A stretch of DNA of 7,695 nt. It comes from an uncultured Mucispirillum sp. (GTDB taxonomy: Bacteria; Chrysiogenota; Deferribacteres; Deferribacterales; Mucispirillaceae). Location: assembly GCA_947177675.1 (NCBI GenBank), contig CAMWVK010000057.1:1-7695 (forward strand), in the 5' to 3' direction. Within the stretch, counting starts at the first letter, position 1. Each line of letters opens with the position of its first letter. The notes under the pieces were generated by a model. It saw only the letters and a list, made by a program, of their open reading frames with translations. It was not told the DNA's origin and did not search any database. Below are positions 1-6,885 of this stretch, piece by piece. The translations under genes and the position numbers were made by a program.

Positions 1-81
1 TTTGTATATTTAAACAACAGTCAGATTTTATAGCTTTTTTAAAGTTAAATATGCTAAACATTCTTTATCGAAGTAATATTG
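1..81 (+). other. AT-rich leader upstream of fdhA
   Basis: Short non-coding stretch before the formate dehydrogenase operon. It is very AT-rich and shows no open frame that continues into the window. A TATATT at 5-10 and a TATGCT at 50-55 could serve as -10 boxes, but the first has its -35 outside the window and the second has only a poor -35 match near 27-32. I see no sigma-54 GG-N10-GC element and no clear operator. The operon promoter may lie here or further upstream; the sequence does not decide it. Confidence 0.3.
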
Positions 82-87
82 GGAGGT
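82..87 (+). promoter_or_regulatory. Ribosome binding site that fixes the fdhA start
   Basis: GGAGGT lies 6 nt before the TTG at 94, ideal Shine-Dalgarno spacing. The longest open frame begins at another TTG at 79, but that start would place the Shine-Dalgarno sequence inside the coding region and has no ribosome site of its own. The start at 94 also puts the twin-arginine motif at residues 4-10, where Tat signals normally have it. Confidence 0.85.
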
Positions 88-93
88 GCTACT

Positions 94-3000
94 TTGGAAG
101 TAAGCAGAAGAACTCTACTTAAAACTACAGCAGCAGGGGCAGGACTTTCTCTGGCTGGCTTTGGTTTTAATATACCATCTGTAAAAGCAGCGGTTAAAGG
201 TTTTAAACTTGATGATGCAAAAGAATACACATCTATTTGCACATTTTGTGCCTGCGGGTGCGGTATGGTTGGGTATGTGAAAAACGGTAAAATGATTAAC
301 TTGGAAGGCGATTCTGACCATATTGTCAATGAAGGCGGTTTATGCAGTAAAGGGGCGTCTATGTCTGTTGTGCCAAACTCTGATAATCGCAATTTAAAAC
401 CAAGATACAGAGCACCAAAAAGCGATAAATGGGTAGAAATATCTTGGGATGAGGCTATTGATAAAATCGCATCAAAAATTAAGCAGGTTCGTGATGATAA
501 CTGGATAGCTCAAGAAACAGATAATGGTATAACATATAATGTGAACAGATGTGATGCCATAAGTTTTGTGGGCGGTGCTCAAGTCCACAATGAAGAGTGT
601 TATCTTATCTCTAAAATGACAAAAATGCTGGGTGTTGCATTCCTTGAACATCAGGCTCGTCTTTGCCATTCATCAACAGTTCCAGCCTTATCAACTGCTT
701 TTGGACGCGGTGCTATGACAAATACATGGCAGGATTTAAAAAATGCAAAAGCCATTTTAATAGAAGGCTCAAATGCTGCGGAAAATCATCCAATGAGTGC
801 AAAATGGATTATGAGAGCAAAATCAAAAGGTGCTGTTGTTATCCATGTAGACCCAAGATATACAAGAACATCAAAATTAGCAGATATTCATGCACAAATC
901 CGCCCAGGGACAGATATTGCTTTTCTTGGAGCAATTATTAATTATATTCTTGAAACAGAAAGCTATGATAAAGATTATATTTTAACCCATACCAATGCTG
1001 CTATGCTTATTTCACCTGATTATGATTTTAATGACGGCTTATTTGCAGGCTATAATGAAGCAACACACTCTTATGATAAGAAAAAATGGGCTTATCAGCT
1101 TAACGAAGCTGGTAAACCAGTAGTTGCTTCATTAACTCATCCAGACAGTGTTATGATGAAAATGAGAGAGTTTTATAAACGCTATGATTTACAAACTGCA
1201 TCAAATATTACTGGTATTCCTGTAGATGACATTAAAAAAATTGCAGATGTTATGATAAGCAACCGTCCTGGAACAGTTATGTATGCTCTTGGTATGACTC
1301 AGCATACTGTTGGTGTTCAAAATATCCGCAGCTTTACTGTTATGCAGCTTTTACTTGGTAATGTGGGTAAACCTGGAACAGGTATTAATGCACTTCGTGG
1401 CGAACCAAATGTGCAGGGTTCTACTGACTTTGCTGTGCTTTTCAACTACTATCCAGGTTATTTAAACACTCCTAACCATAAACAACAGACACTTGATGAA
1501 TGGACTAAATCATCAGGAACATTTCGTAGAAAATTTATGGTAAATTTAATGAAATCATGGTTTGGCGAAAATGCGAATGCAGAAAATGATTTTTGCTACC
1601 CACTTTTACCTAAAATAAATGCAGGGCAAAACTATTCTATATACAGAATTTTTGAAACAGCACTAGAAAAGAAAATGAAATTCTTATATATTACTGGTCA
1701 AAATCCGCTTGTTACAAGCCCTAACTTAAATATTGTTCAAGCAGGTCTGGAAAATTTAGAAATGCTTGTTTGTGCTGACCCTTTTGAAACAGAAACTTCA
1801 TGTTTTTGGCAGAAAAGAGAAGGTGTTGACCCATCAACAATAGATACAGAAGTTATTTTATTACCTGCTGCATCATTTTTAGAAAAAGAAGGAACTTTAA
1901 TAAATTCAAGCCGTCTTGTTCAATGGCGTTATGCTGGTGTTAAACCTGTAGGCGAGGTAAAACAAGATATTGAAATTCTTGACCTTCTTTTCCAAAAAAT
2001 CAGAGAAAAATATGCTTCCTCAACAGAAGAAAAGGATAAAATCTTTAAACTTGTTAAATGGGATTATCCTGCTGACAACAGGTCTGATACTGTATTGAAA
2101 GAAATTAATGGTTATAATCATAAAACTGGTCAACTTCTTAAAAGTATTGGAGAAATACAGGCAGATGGTTCAACATCAACAGGCTGCTGGGTATATGCTG
2201 GAGTTTATGCAAATGGTGAAAACCAAACTTTAAGAAAAGATTTCCAAACAGACCCTGGCAATCTTGGTATATTCCCAAAATATGCATGGACATGGCCTGG
2301 TAATATTCATATCCTTTATAACAGGGCATCATGTGATAAAAACGGCAGACCTTATGATGAAAACAATAAGCTTATCTGGTGGGATGAAAATGCTAAAAAA
2401 TGGACTGGTTACGATGTTCCAGATGTTCCAGCAGCAACAGATGGACCAGATACAGCAAACGGTCAGAAACCTTTCCGTATGTCAGGTGAAGGTGTAGGTC
2501 GTCTTTTTGGTGCATATTATGCAGACCCTGAAACGCAAGGAGCATTACCTCGTGATGTTTCATATACTCCGGGTGATGGTCCATTCCCAGAATTTTATGA
2601 GCCAGTTGAAAGCCCTACTAAAAACATACTCCATGAAAATGTAGCATCTAACCCATGCTTAATTTATCCAAGGGTAAAAGGTTTTCAGGAAATAGGCGAT
2701 AAAAAAGATTTTCCTTATGTTCTTTGCACATCAGCAGTTTCTGAACACTGGTGCTCTGGTGCATATACAAGAAATGTTCCATGGCTTAATGAGCTTGTAA
2801 AAGAAACATTTATTGAAATGCCTGTTGCACTGGCTGAAAAACTTGGTGTTAAAAATGGTGAAAAAGTCAAAGTGAAATCTGCAAGAGGTGAAATTGAAGT
2901 TAAAGCAATGGTAACAAACCGTATCCATACATTAAATATTAATGGCGAAGAATGTACTGTTGTATGGATGCCTTATAACTGGGGCTTTAAAGGATTAAGC

Positions 3001-3105
3001 AGTGCAGCAAGTACAAACCTTTTAACTATTGATGCAGGCGACCCAAATACATGGATACAGGAAACTAAAGCATGCCTTGTTAATGTAATGAAAGCAGGAG
3101 CATAG
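94..3105 (+). CDS. fdhA: Formate dehydrogenase-N type catalytic (alpha) subunit, Tat-exported, Cys active site
   Basis: Catalytic subunit of a periplasmic respiratory formate dehydrogenase that oxidises formate to CO2 at a bis-MGD molybdenum or tungsten centre. The 1003-residue protein (TTG start at 94) opens with a twin-arginine signal, SRRTLLK at 4-10, a hydrophobic stretch to about 25 and a likely cleavage after VKA (residue 32). A [4Fe-4S] site follows: C49, C52, C56 and C84, with K86 two residues later. The active-site motif RLCHSSTV places Cys191 (TGC, 664-666) where E. coli FdnG has selenocysteine, followed by His192 and the FdnG-like FGRGAMTN segment. The molybdopterin dinucleotide-binding domain runs from about 872 to the end. 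The length is close to FdnG (about 1015), including its long C-terminal insertions. It is first in the operon; fdhE starts 5 nt after its stop. There is no in-frame TGA, so selenium is not needed. A relative acting on another substrate is unlikely given the FdhE, FdhB and FdhC partners. Confidence 0.95.
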   Translation: MEVSRRTLLKTTAAGAGLSLAGFGFNIPSVKAAVKGFKLDDAKEYTSICTFCACGCGMVGYVKNGKMINLEGDSDHIVNEGGLCSKGASMSVVPNSDNRNLKPRYRAPKSDKWVEISWDEAIDKIASKIKQVRDDNWIAQETDNGITYNVNRCDAISFVGGAQVHNEECYLISKMTKMLGVAFLEHQARLCHSSTVPALSTAFGRGAMTNTWQDLKNAKAILIEGSNAAENHPMSAKWIMRAKSKGAVVIHVDPRYTRTSKLADIHAQIRPGTDIAFLGAIINYILETESYDKDYILTHTNAAMLISPDYDFNDGLFAGYNEATHSYDKKKWAYQLNEAGKPVVASLTHPDSVMMKMREFYKRYDLQTASNITGIPVDDIKKIADVMISNRPGTVMYALGMTQHTVGVQNIRSFTVMQLLLGNVGKPGTGINALRGEPNVQGSTDFAVLFNYYPGYLNTPNHKQQTLDEWTKSSGTFRRKFMVNLMKSWFGENANAENDFCYPLLPKINAGQNYSIYRIFETALEKKMKFLYITGQNPLVTSPNLNIVQAGLENLEMLVCADPFETETSCFWQKREGVDPSTIDTEVILLPAASFLEKEGTLINSSRLVQWRYAGVKPVGEVKQDIEILDLLFQKIREKYASSTEEKDKIFKLVKWDYPADNRSDTVLKEINGYNHKTGQLLKSIGEIQADGSTSTGCWVYAGVYANGENQTLRKDFQTDPGNLGIFPKYAWTWPGNIHILYNRASCDKNGRPYDENNKLIWWDENAKKWTGYDVPDVPAATDGPDTANGQKPFRMSGEGVGRLFGAYYADPETQGALPRDVSYTPGDGPFPEFYEPVESPTKNILHENVASNPCLIYPRVKGFQEIGDKKDFPYVLCTSAVSEHWCSGAYTRNVPWLNELVKETFIEMPVALAEKLGVKNGEKVKVKSARGEIEVKAMVTNRIHTLNINGEECTVVWMPYNWGFKGLSSAASTNLLTIDAGDPNTWIQETKACLVNVMKAGA

Positions 3106-3110
3106 ATATA

Positions 3111-3959
3111 ATGAAAAATACTTTAAAAGCAGTAGATAAATGGGTGGAAAGTCATACTTATTTAAAAGATATTGCTGCTTTAAATACAGCTTTTGAAAAA
3201 ATGCTTGAAAACTTGCCTGTAAGTGCTGATATGCTAGATATTAAGCAGATTAAAGAGCAGTTTATTCAGGGCATACCAATACTATTGACAGACTTTGATT
3301 TTGGCATAGATAATAAAGCTGGTGCAGTATTTTATAAAATATGTAAAAATGAAAATGAAAGCCTTACTGCCGAACTGCCAGAAGAAATGCAGAATATTTT
3401 TAAATCTATCAGTAAATTATCTCAAGATGACTGTAACAGTATAATAAAAGCAGTCCTTGTTGGTAATGATAAATTTCTTAATGAAATGGCTGATAATTTA
3501 GAGGCTGCAAAAGAGCAGCTTGAGTATTTTGCATGGGTATCTATAAGGAAAGCATTAAGCGGAATAAAGGCAGAAATTGAAAAATTTGTCAGTGAAAACA
3601 ACTGGCAGAAAGGAATATGTCCAGTATGCGGTAATAATGCAGCTACTGCTTTTTTAAAACATACAAAAAGAGGCAGACAGCGTTTTCTGCACTGTGACCA
3701 CTGTGGCACAGAGTGGGTTTATAAGCGAATAGGCTGCCCATACTGTGATAACCTTGACCAGAAAAAGATGAGTATAAAAGACAGTGAAGATGAGCCTGAT
3801 ATGCGTATTGACTTATGCCATAATTGTAACAGTTATTTAAAAACATATATTGGCGGGGATAATAACAGTGCAGGTAAAGAAGGCTGGGCATCTATTCATC
3901 TTGATATACTAATGGAGAATACGGGCTTTACTGCAAAAGGAAGCCTTGTAAAACCATAA
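3111..3959 (+). CDS. fdhE: Formate dehydrogenase accessory/maturation protein FdhE
   Basis: A 282-residue cytoplasmic protein of the FdhE family, which binds the catalytic subunit of respiratory formate dehydrogenases and is needed for an active enzyme; it does not form part of the final complex. The N-terminal 165 residues are mainly helical. The C-terminal part carries four CxxC pairs at C170/C173, C195/C198, C209/C212 and C236/C239, including the family-typical CPVCG and LHCDHCGTEW stretches, which form rubredoxin-like iron-binding sites. It is slightly shorter than the E. coli protein (about 309). The ATG at 3111 follows the fdhA stop by 5 nt. An AGGAG at 3096-3100, inside the end of fdhA, serves as ribosome site with somewhat long spacing (10 nt). 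Placement directly behind the catalytic subunit fits a dedicated maturation factor. The family call is firm; its biochemical role is known only in outline. Confidence 0.92.
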   Translation: MKNTLKAVDKWVESHTYLKDIAALNTAFEKMLENLPVSADMLDIKQIKEQFIQGIPILLTDFDFGIDNKAGAVFYKICKNENESLTAELPEEMQNIFKSISKLSQDDCNSIIKAVLVGNDKFLNEMADNLEAAKEQLEYFAWVSIRKALSGIKAEIEKFVSENNWQKGICPVCGNNAATAFLKHTKRGRQRFLHCDHCGTEWVYKRIGCPYCDNLDQKKMSIKDSEDEPDMRIDLCHNCNSYLKTYIGGDNNSAGKEGWASIHLDILMENTGFTAKGSLVKP

Positions 3960-3961
3960 AG

Positions 3962-5122
3962 ATGATATATTTAGACAATGCTGCAACAAGTTTTCCAAAG
4001 CCATGTAATGTAAGAGAGAAAGTTATAGAAATGCTGACAGATGGCACTGGCACTCCAGGCAGAGGCAGTCATAATACAGCTGCAAAAGCATTAAGCGGAG
4101 TGCAGAGTGTAAGAAAAGCCTTTATAGACTTTTTTAATCTGCTGGAAGATTTCCGTATAATATTTACTTACAGTGCAACAGATGCTTTAAATATGGCGAT
4201 AAAAGGTTTCTTAAACCAAGGCGACCATGTAGTTATAACATCAACAGAGCATAATTCAGTATCAAGGCCATTAAAAGCAATGGCAAGGGATGGAATAATA
4301 AGTTTAGATACTTCTCCATGTGATAAGTATGGTTATGTAATAGTTGATGAATTTAGAAAGCTTGTAACTGAGAAAACAAAGCTTGCAGTAGTATGTCACA
4401 GCTCAAATGTAACTGGAGCATTGCAGCCTGTGGAAACACTAGGGCAGATAGTCAGAGATAAAGGCGGCTATTTGCTTTTAGATGCAGCTCAGACTGCAGG
4501 AATAGTGCCTATTGATATGCGTAATATGCCAATAGATATGCTTGCAGCAGCAGGACATAAAAGCCTGTATGGACTGCAGGGCACAGGCATATTAGTGCTG
4601 GGAGAAAGAATATTTAAACTTCGTCCTTTTAGAGAGGGCGGCACAGGGTTTGATTCTAGCTCAGAATATCAGCCAGTCAACTGGCCTGAAGCTTTTGAAG
4701 CAGGCACCCATAATGTTCCAGGTATTCTCTCTATGGGAGAGGGGCTGAAATTTATTAATAAAACGGGTATTAAAAATATAGCTGAAAGAGAACTTTATTA
4801 CATTGAAAGACTGTGGGAATATTTATCTCACTTTGATAATATAACACTTTATGGTCCAAAGCCTGATATGGCAAGGACTGCTGTGCTTTCTTTTAATGTT
4901 TTAGGGTGGGATGCTGAAGATGTTGGTTCAGTATTAAACCAGAATTATGATATTCAGACAAGGGCAGGATTGCAGTGCTCGCCTTTAACTCATCAGTTTT
5001 TAGGAACTTTTCCGCAGGGAACAGTCCGACTTAGCCCGGGATATTTTACAACAGATAATGATATTGATATATTTTGTAATGCAATACGCCGTATAGCACA
5101 GGTTGATGTGCCGGTGTATTAA
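3962..5122 (+). CDS. Cysteine desulfurase family protein (class-V aminotransferase, PLP-dependent)
   Basis: A 386-residue PLP enzyme of the IscS/SufS/CsdA superfamily, expected to release sulfur from cysteine as an enzyme-bound persulfide. Visible landmarks: the N-terminal YLDNAATSFPKP, GRGSH at 33-37, TEHNS with the cofactor-stacking His97, DAAQ with Asp174 and Gln177, the Schiff-base lysine K200 in AAGHKSLYG, the GTG at 207-209, and a candidate catalytic Cys339 in RAGLQCSPLTH followed by VRLSPGYF. This matches the subgroup of desulfurase-like proteins often annotated only as 'cysteine desulfurase family protein' rather than classic IscS. It starts 2 nt after the fdhE stop with no good ribosome site, so translational coupling is likely. 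Lying between fdhE and fdhB, it may supply sulfur for the molybdenum cofactor (in E. coli, IscS feeds FdhD) or for the Fe-S clusters. A selenocysteine lyase-like activity is the main alternative. Family certain, substrate and partner inferred. Confidence 0.88.
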   Translation: MIYLDNAATSFPKPCNVREKVIEMLTDGTGTPGRGSHNTAAKALSGVQSVRKAFIDFFNLLEDFRIIFTYSATDALNMAIKGFLNQGDHVVITSTEHNSVSRPLKAMARDGIISLDTSPCDKYGYVIVDEFRKLVTEKTKLAVVCHSSNVTGALQPVETLGQIVRDKGGYLLLDAAQTAGIVPIDMRNMPIDMLAAAGHKSLYGLQGTGILVLGERIFKLRPFREGGTGFDSSSEYQPVNWPEAFEAGTHNVPGILSMGEGLKFINKTGIKNIAERELYYIERLWEYLSHFDNITLYGPKPDMARTAVLSFNVLGWDAEDVGSVLNQNYDIQTRAGLQCSPLTHQFLGTFPQGTVRLSPGYFTTDNDIDIFCNAIRRIAQVDVPVY

Positions 5123-5127
5123 AAATT

Positions 5128-5133
5128 AGGAGG
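5128..5133 (+). promoter_or_regulatory. Strong ribosome binding site of fdhB
   Basis: AGGAGG lies 5 nt before the fdhB ATG at 5139, in the 16-nt gap after the desulfurase gene. It is the strongest Shine-Dalgarno site within the operon after fdhC's, and suggests that the electron-transfer subunits are translated independently of the accessory genes upstream. Confidence 0.8.
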
Positions 5134-5138
5134 ATAAT

Positions 5139-5963
5139 ATGGCCGTAGAAATTGCTATGCTGCATGATGTGGAGAAATGCTCTGCATGCAGAGGCTGCTC
5201 AGTAGCCTGCAAACAGTGGAAAAATCTGCCTGCTGATAAAACCCCTTTTGATGGTGATTATCAGTCACATAAGGATTTAAGCAGTAAAACATATACTTTA
5301 ATTCGTATGAAAGAAACTATGGTAGATGACAAAGTAAGGTGGGATTTTCTTAAATTTCAGTGTATGCACTGTGGTATTGCAGGCTGTGTTCTTGGCTGCC
5401 CAACAAATGCACTTCAAAAAGAAGAAACAGGTATTGTTTCTCATGATATAGATAAATGTATAGGGTGCGGATATTGTGAAATAAACTGCACTTTTGGTGT
5501 GCCTCATGTAGATAAAGAAACTAAAAAATCTACTAAATGCAACTTATGTATAGACAGGGTGGAAAAATATATTGAAAATGGATATGATAGAAAATATATG
5601 CCGTCCTGTGCTAAAACATGCACAGCAGATGCAATCCTTTTTGGCACTCGTGAAGAGATGGTGAAAATTGCTAATGAAAGACTTGCAGTTTTAAGAGAAA
5701 AATATCCTGATGCATGCACATATAATGTGGAAACAGATAATTCTATTAAAGGTGGAGCTATGATGTATGTTCTTCCTTATAAACCATCTGTTTATGGTCT
5801 GCCTGATGAGCCGCAGCTTGCTCCAAGTTTAAGTGTTTGGAAAGATAAAATACAGCCTGCTGGCAAAATATTAATGGGTGCTGCAGTTGTGGCAGTTGCT
5901 GGTGCTGCTGTTGTAAATACTGTAACAGGCGGTGGAAAACATGGAGGTGATGACCATGAATAA
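5139..5963 (+). CDS. fdhB: Formate dehydrogenase iron-sulfur (beta) subunit
   Basis: Electron-transfer subunit linking the catalytic subunit to the cytochrome. The 274 residues hold sixteen cysteines in the arrangement of four [4Fe-4S] clusters: C14/C17/C20/C24, C75/C78/C83/C87, C107/C110/C113/C117 and C134/C137/C157/C161. As in other FdnH/HybA-like ferredoxin subunits, the clusters form from interleaved cysteine groups. A hydrophobic Ala/Val-rich segment at about 241-261 is a single C-terminal transmembrane anchor, as in E. coli FdnH. There is no signal peptide of its own; such subunits are normally carried across the membrane with the Tat-bearing alpha subunit (family knowledge). The final residues (HGGDDHE) are encoded by the fdhC ribosome site and start, so this polar tail may be shaped by that overlap. 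The last 8 nt overlap fdhC. Slightly shorter than FdnH (about 294). Confidence 0.94.
   Translation: MAVEIAMLHDVEKCSACRGCSVACKQWKNLPADKTPFDGDYQSHKDLSSKTYTLIRMKETMVDDKVRWDFLKFQCMHCGIAGCVLGCPTNALQKEETGIVSHDIDKCIGCGYCEINCTFGVPHVDKETKKSTKCNLCIDRVEKYIENGYDRKYMPSCAKTCTADAILFGTREEMVKIANERLAVLREKYPDACTYNVETDNSIKGGAMMYVLPYKPSVYGLPDEPQLAPSLSVWKDKIQPAGKILMGAAVVAVAGAAVVNTVTGGGKHGGDDHE
5943..5950 (+). promoter_or_regulatory. Ribosome binding site that fixes the fdhC start
   Basis: GGAGGTGA, a near-perfect anti-16S match, lies inside the end of fdhB and 5 nt before the ATG at 5956. The fdhC frame is also open from a GTG at 5932 with further ATGs at 5941 and 5950, but only the ATG at 5956 has the correct spacing. 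Confidence 0.85.
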
Positions 5964-6588
5964 TGAAAAATATGTAAAAAGATTTAGCAAATTTATAGTT
6001 ATAGCTCACTGGACTAATGCTATTAGCTTTATTATGCTTGTATTAACTGGGCTTCCGCTATTTTTAGGAGTAAAAGTGCCTGAGTTACTGCAAATAGTTC
6101 ACAGAGTATTTGCAGTAACATTTTTACTTCCAACACCATTTATGATATTAATGGATAGACAAGGTTTTATGCAGTGGACAAAAAGTGCATGGAGCTGGTC
6201 AAAGAGAGATTTTCAATTTTTAGCTGTTTTTCCGCTGGAATTAATAGGCAAGGCAAAAAATATTCCAAAACAGGACTTTTTTAATGGCGGTCAGAAATTA
6301 AACTCAGTTCTTACAATTTTAGGTGCTGTTACAATGGTTGCAACTGGCTTTATTATGTGGTTTAAAGAATCATTTCCAGTAGAAGTTGTAAGGTGGGCAT
6401 ACCCTGTGCATGATGCTGGTATGGCAGTAATGGTTGCAGTAATAATCGGGCATATTTATTTAAGTGTTGGACACCCTGCAAGCCGTCCATCGTTTATTGG
6501 TATGACAAAGGGAGTTGTTCCTGAAAGCTATGCAAAAGCACATCATGGCAGATGGTATGATGAATTAAAAGAAAAAAATGAAATATAA
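5956..6588 (+). CDS. fdhC: Formate dehydrogenase cytochrome b556 (gamma) subunit
   Basis: Integral-membrane di-heme cytochrome b that accepts electrons from the iron-sulfur subunit and reduces quinone. The 210-residue protein has four predicted transmembrane helices at roughly 11-38, 45-67, 113-135 and 149-171. Histidines at H18, H49, H152 and H166 fall in helices 1, 2 and 4, the same pattern as the heme ligands of E. coli FdnI (H18, H57, H155, H169). The loop between helices 2 and 3 has the conserved FFNGGQKLN stretch, and the C-terminal tail (AHHGRWYDEL) is also family-typical. Length matches the family (about 210-217). The start at 5956 is preferred over the upstream GTG at 5932 because of the strong ribosome site. 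It overlaps the end of fdhB by 8 nt, which implies coupled translation and balanced subunit amounts. Last gene of the operon. Confidence 0.94.
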   Translation: MNNEKYVKRFSKFIVIAHWTNAISFIMLVLTGLPLFLGVKVPELLQIVHRVFAVTFLLPTPFMILMDRQGFMQWTKSAWSWSKRDFQFLAVFPLELIGKAKNIPKQDFFNGGQKLNSVLTILGAVTMVATGFIMWFKESFPVEVVRWAYPVHDAGMAVMVAVIIGHIYLSVGHPASRPSFIGMTKGVVPESYAKAHHGRWYDELKEKNEI

Positions 6589-6592
6589 CTAT

Positions 6593-6618
6593 TAAGGGCG
6601 GGTTTTTACCCGCTCTTA
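6593..6618 (+). terminator. Hairpin terminator after the fdh operon
   Basis: An 11-bp inverted repeat begins 5 nt after the fdhC stop: arm 6593-6603 pairs with 6608-6618 around a four-T loop, with a GC-rich core (GCGGGT/ACCCGC) and one G-U pair. In this AT-rich context it is the obvious operon terminator. The 3' tail (ATTATAT after the stem) is only moderately T-rich, so termination may be incomplete or the hairpin may mainly protect the transcript's 3' end. Confidence 0.7.
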
Positions 6619-6737
6619 TATTATATGGAAAATAGTTGCAATATTTTTTATATATATAGATACTTTGGACCTATCTAAAATTTATACAGTAGCCATTTTA
6701 AACCTGATTTTACTGATAAAAATTTCAGTTATCTGTT

Positions 6738-6850
6738 TTTAGATTCTTCGCTTTTCAGGCTCAGTAAGACAGGGAAGCAGTCTCAGCATTGACATAAGGC
6801 TTTCACATTATAAGTCATATTGAGCCTTATTTTATAGGCGAAAATCTAAA
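6738..6850. repeat. 113-bp imperfect palindrome, candidate small dispersed intergenic repeat
   Basis: The outer arms are 6738-6751 (TTTAGATTCTTCGC) and 6838-6850 (GCGAAAATCTAAA), complementary apart from one unpaired base. A second inner pair, 6758-6770 (GGCTCAGTAAGAC) and 6814-6826 (GTCATATTGAGCC), matches at 11 of 13 positions. Together they make a long stem with an asymmetric internal loop and a terminal loop of about 43 nt. The words GATTCTTCGC and GCTCAG..GAC recall, from memory, the AGATTCTTCGC..CTCAG-ATGACA type of intergenic repeat seen in many bacterial genomes. It has no coding capacity. It sits between the 3' ends of convergent genes, a usual place for such elements. I see no clear short target-site duplication directly at its ends. 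Confidence 0.5.
6794..6830 (+). other. Nested alternative hairpin within the palindrome
   Basis: ATAAGGCT (6794-6801) and AGCCTTAT (6823-6830) form a perfect 8-bp stem around 21 nt, followed by TTTTATA. The right arm shares bases 6823-6826 with the larger palindrome's inner stem, so the two folds exclude each other. It could act as a second, weaker terminator for plus-strand read-through. The long loop makes this uncertain. Confidence 0.3.
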
Positions 6851-6885
6851 TTTTATACAATACAGCAGCATATGATATATCTAAA

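Larger units (their letters stand above)
6673..6869. repeat. Pair of AT-rich direct repeats flanking the palindrome
   Basis: The segment 6673-6693 (ATCTAAAATTTATACAGTAGC) recurs as a similar copy at 6844-6869, which differs by one early substitution and about five extra bases before the shared CAG(C/T)AGC-like end. The copies lie on either side of, and slightly overlap, the palindromic element. They could be duplicated ends of an inserted element or simple AT-rich similarity. No function is visible. Confidence 0.3.

Noticed and set aside
663..941. Plus-strand open frame of 92 codons inside fdhA in another frame
   Set aside because: It lies wholly within fdhA, which has strong family motifs across this part; its product is low-quality and Cys/Lys-rich with no ribosome site.
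94..3105. Selenocysteine insertion in fdhA
   Set aside because: There is no in-frame TGA; the active-site codon is TGC.
3422..3891. Antisense open frames opposite fdhE
   Set aside because: They are shadows of fdhE, without ribosome sites or recognisable motifs.
6789..6794. TTGACA, a perfect sigma-70 -35 box in the intergenic region
   Set aside because: No acceptable -10 box lies 16-18 nt downstream (the 6 bases at 17 nt are AAGTCA), and no plus-strand gene follows; it falls in the loop of the palindrome.
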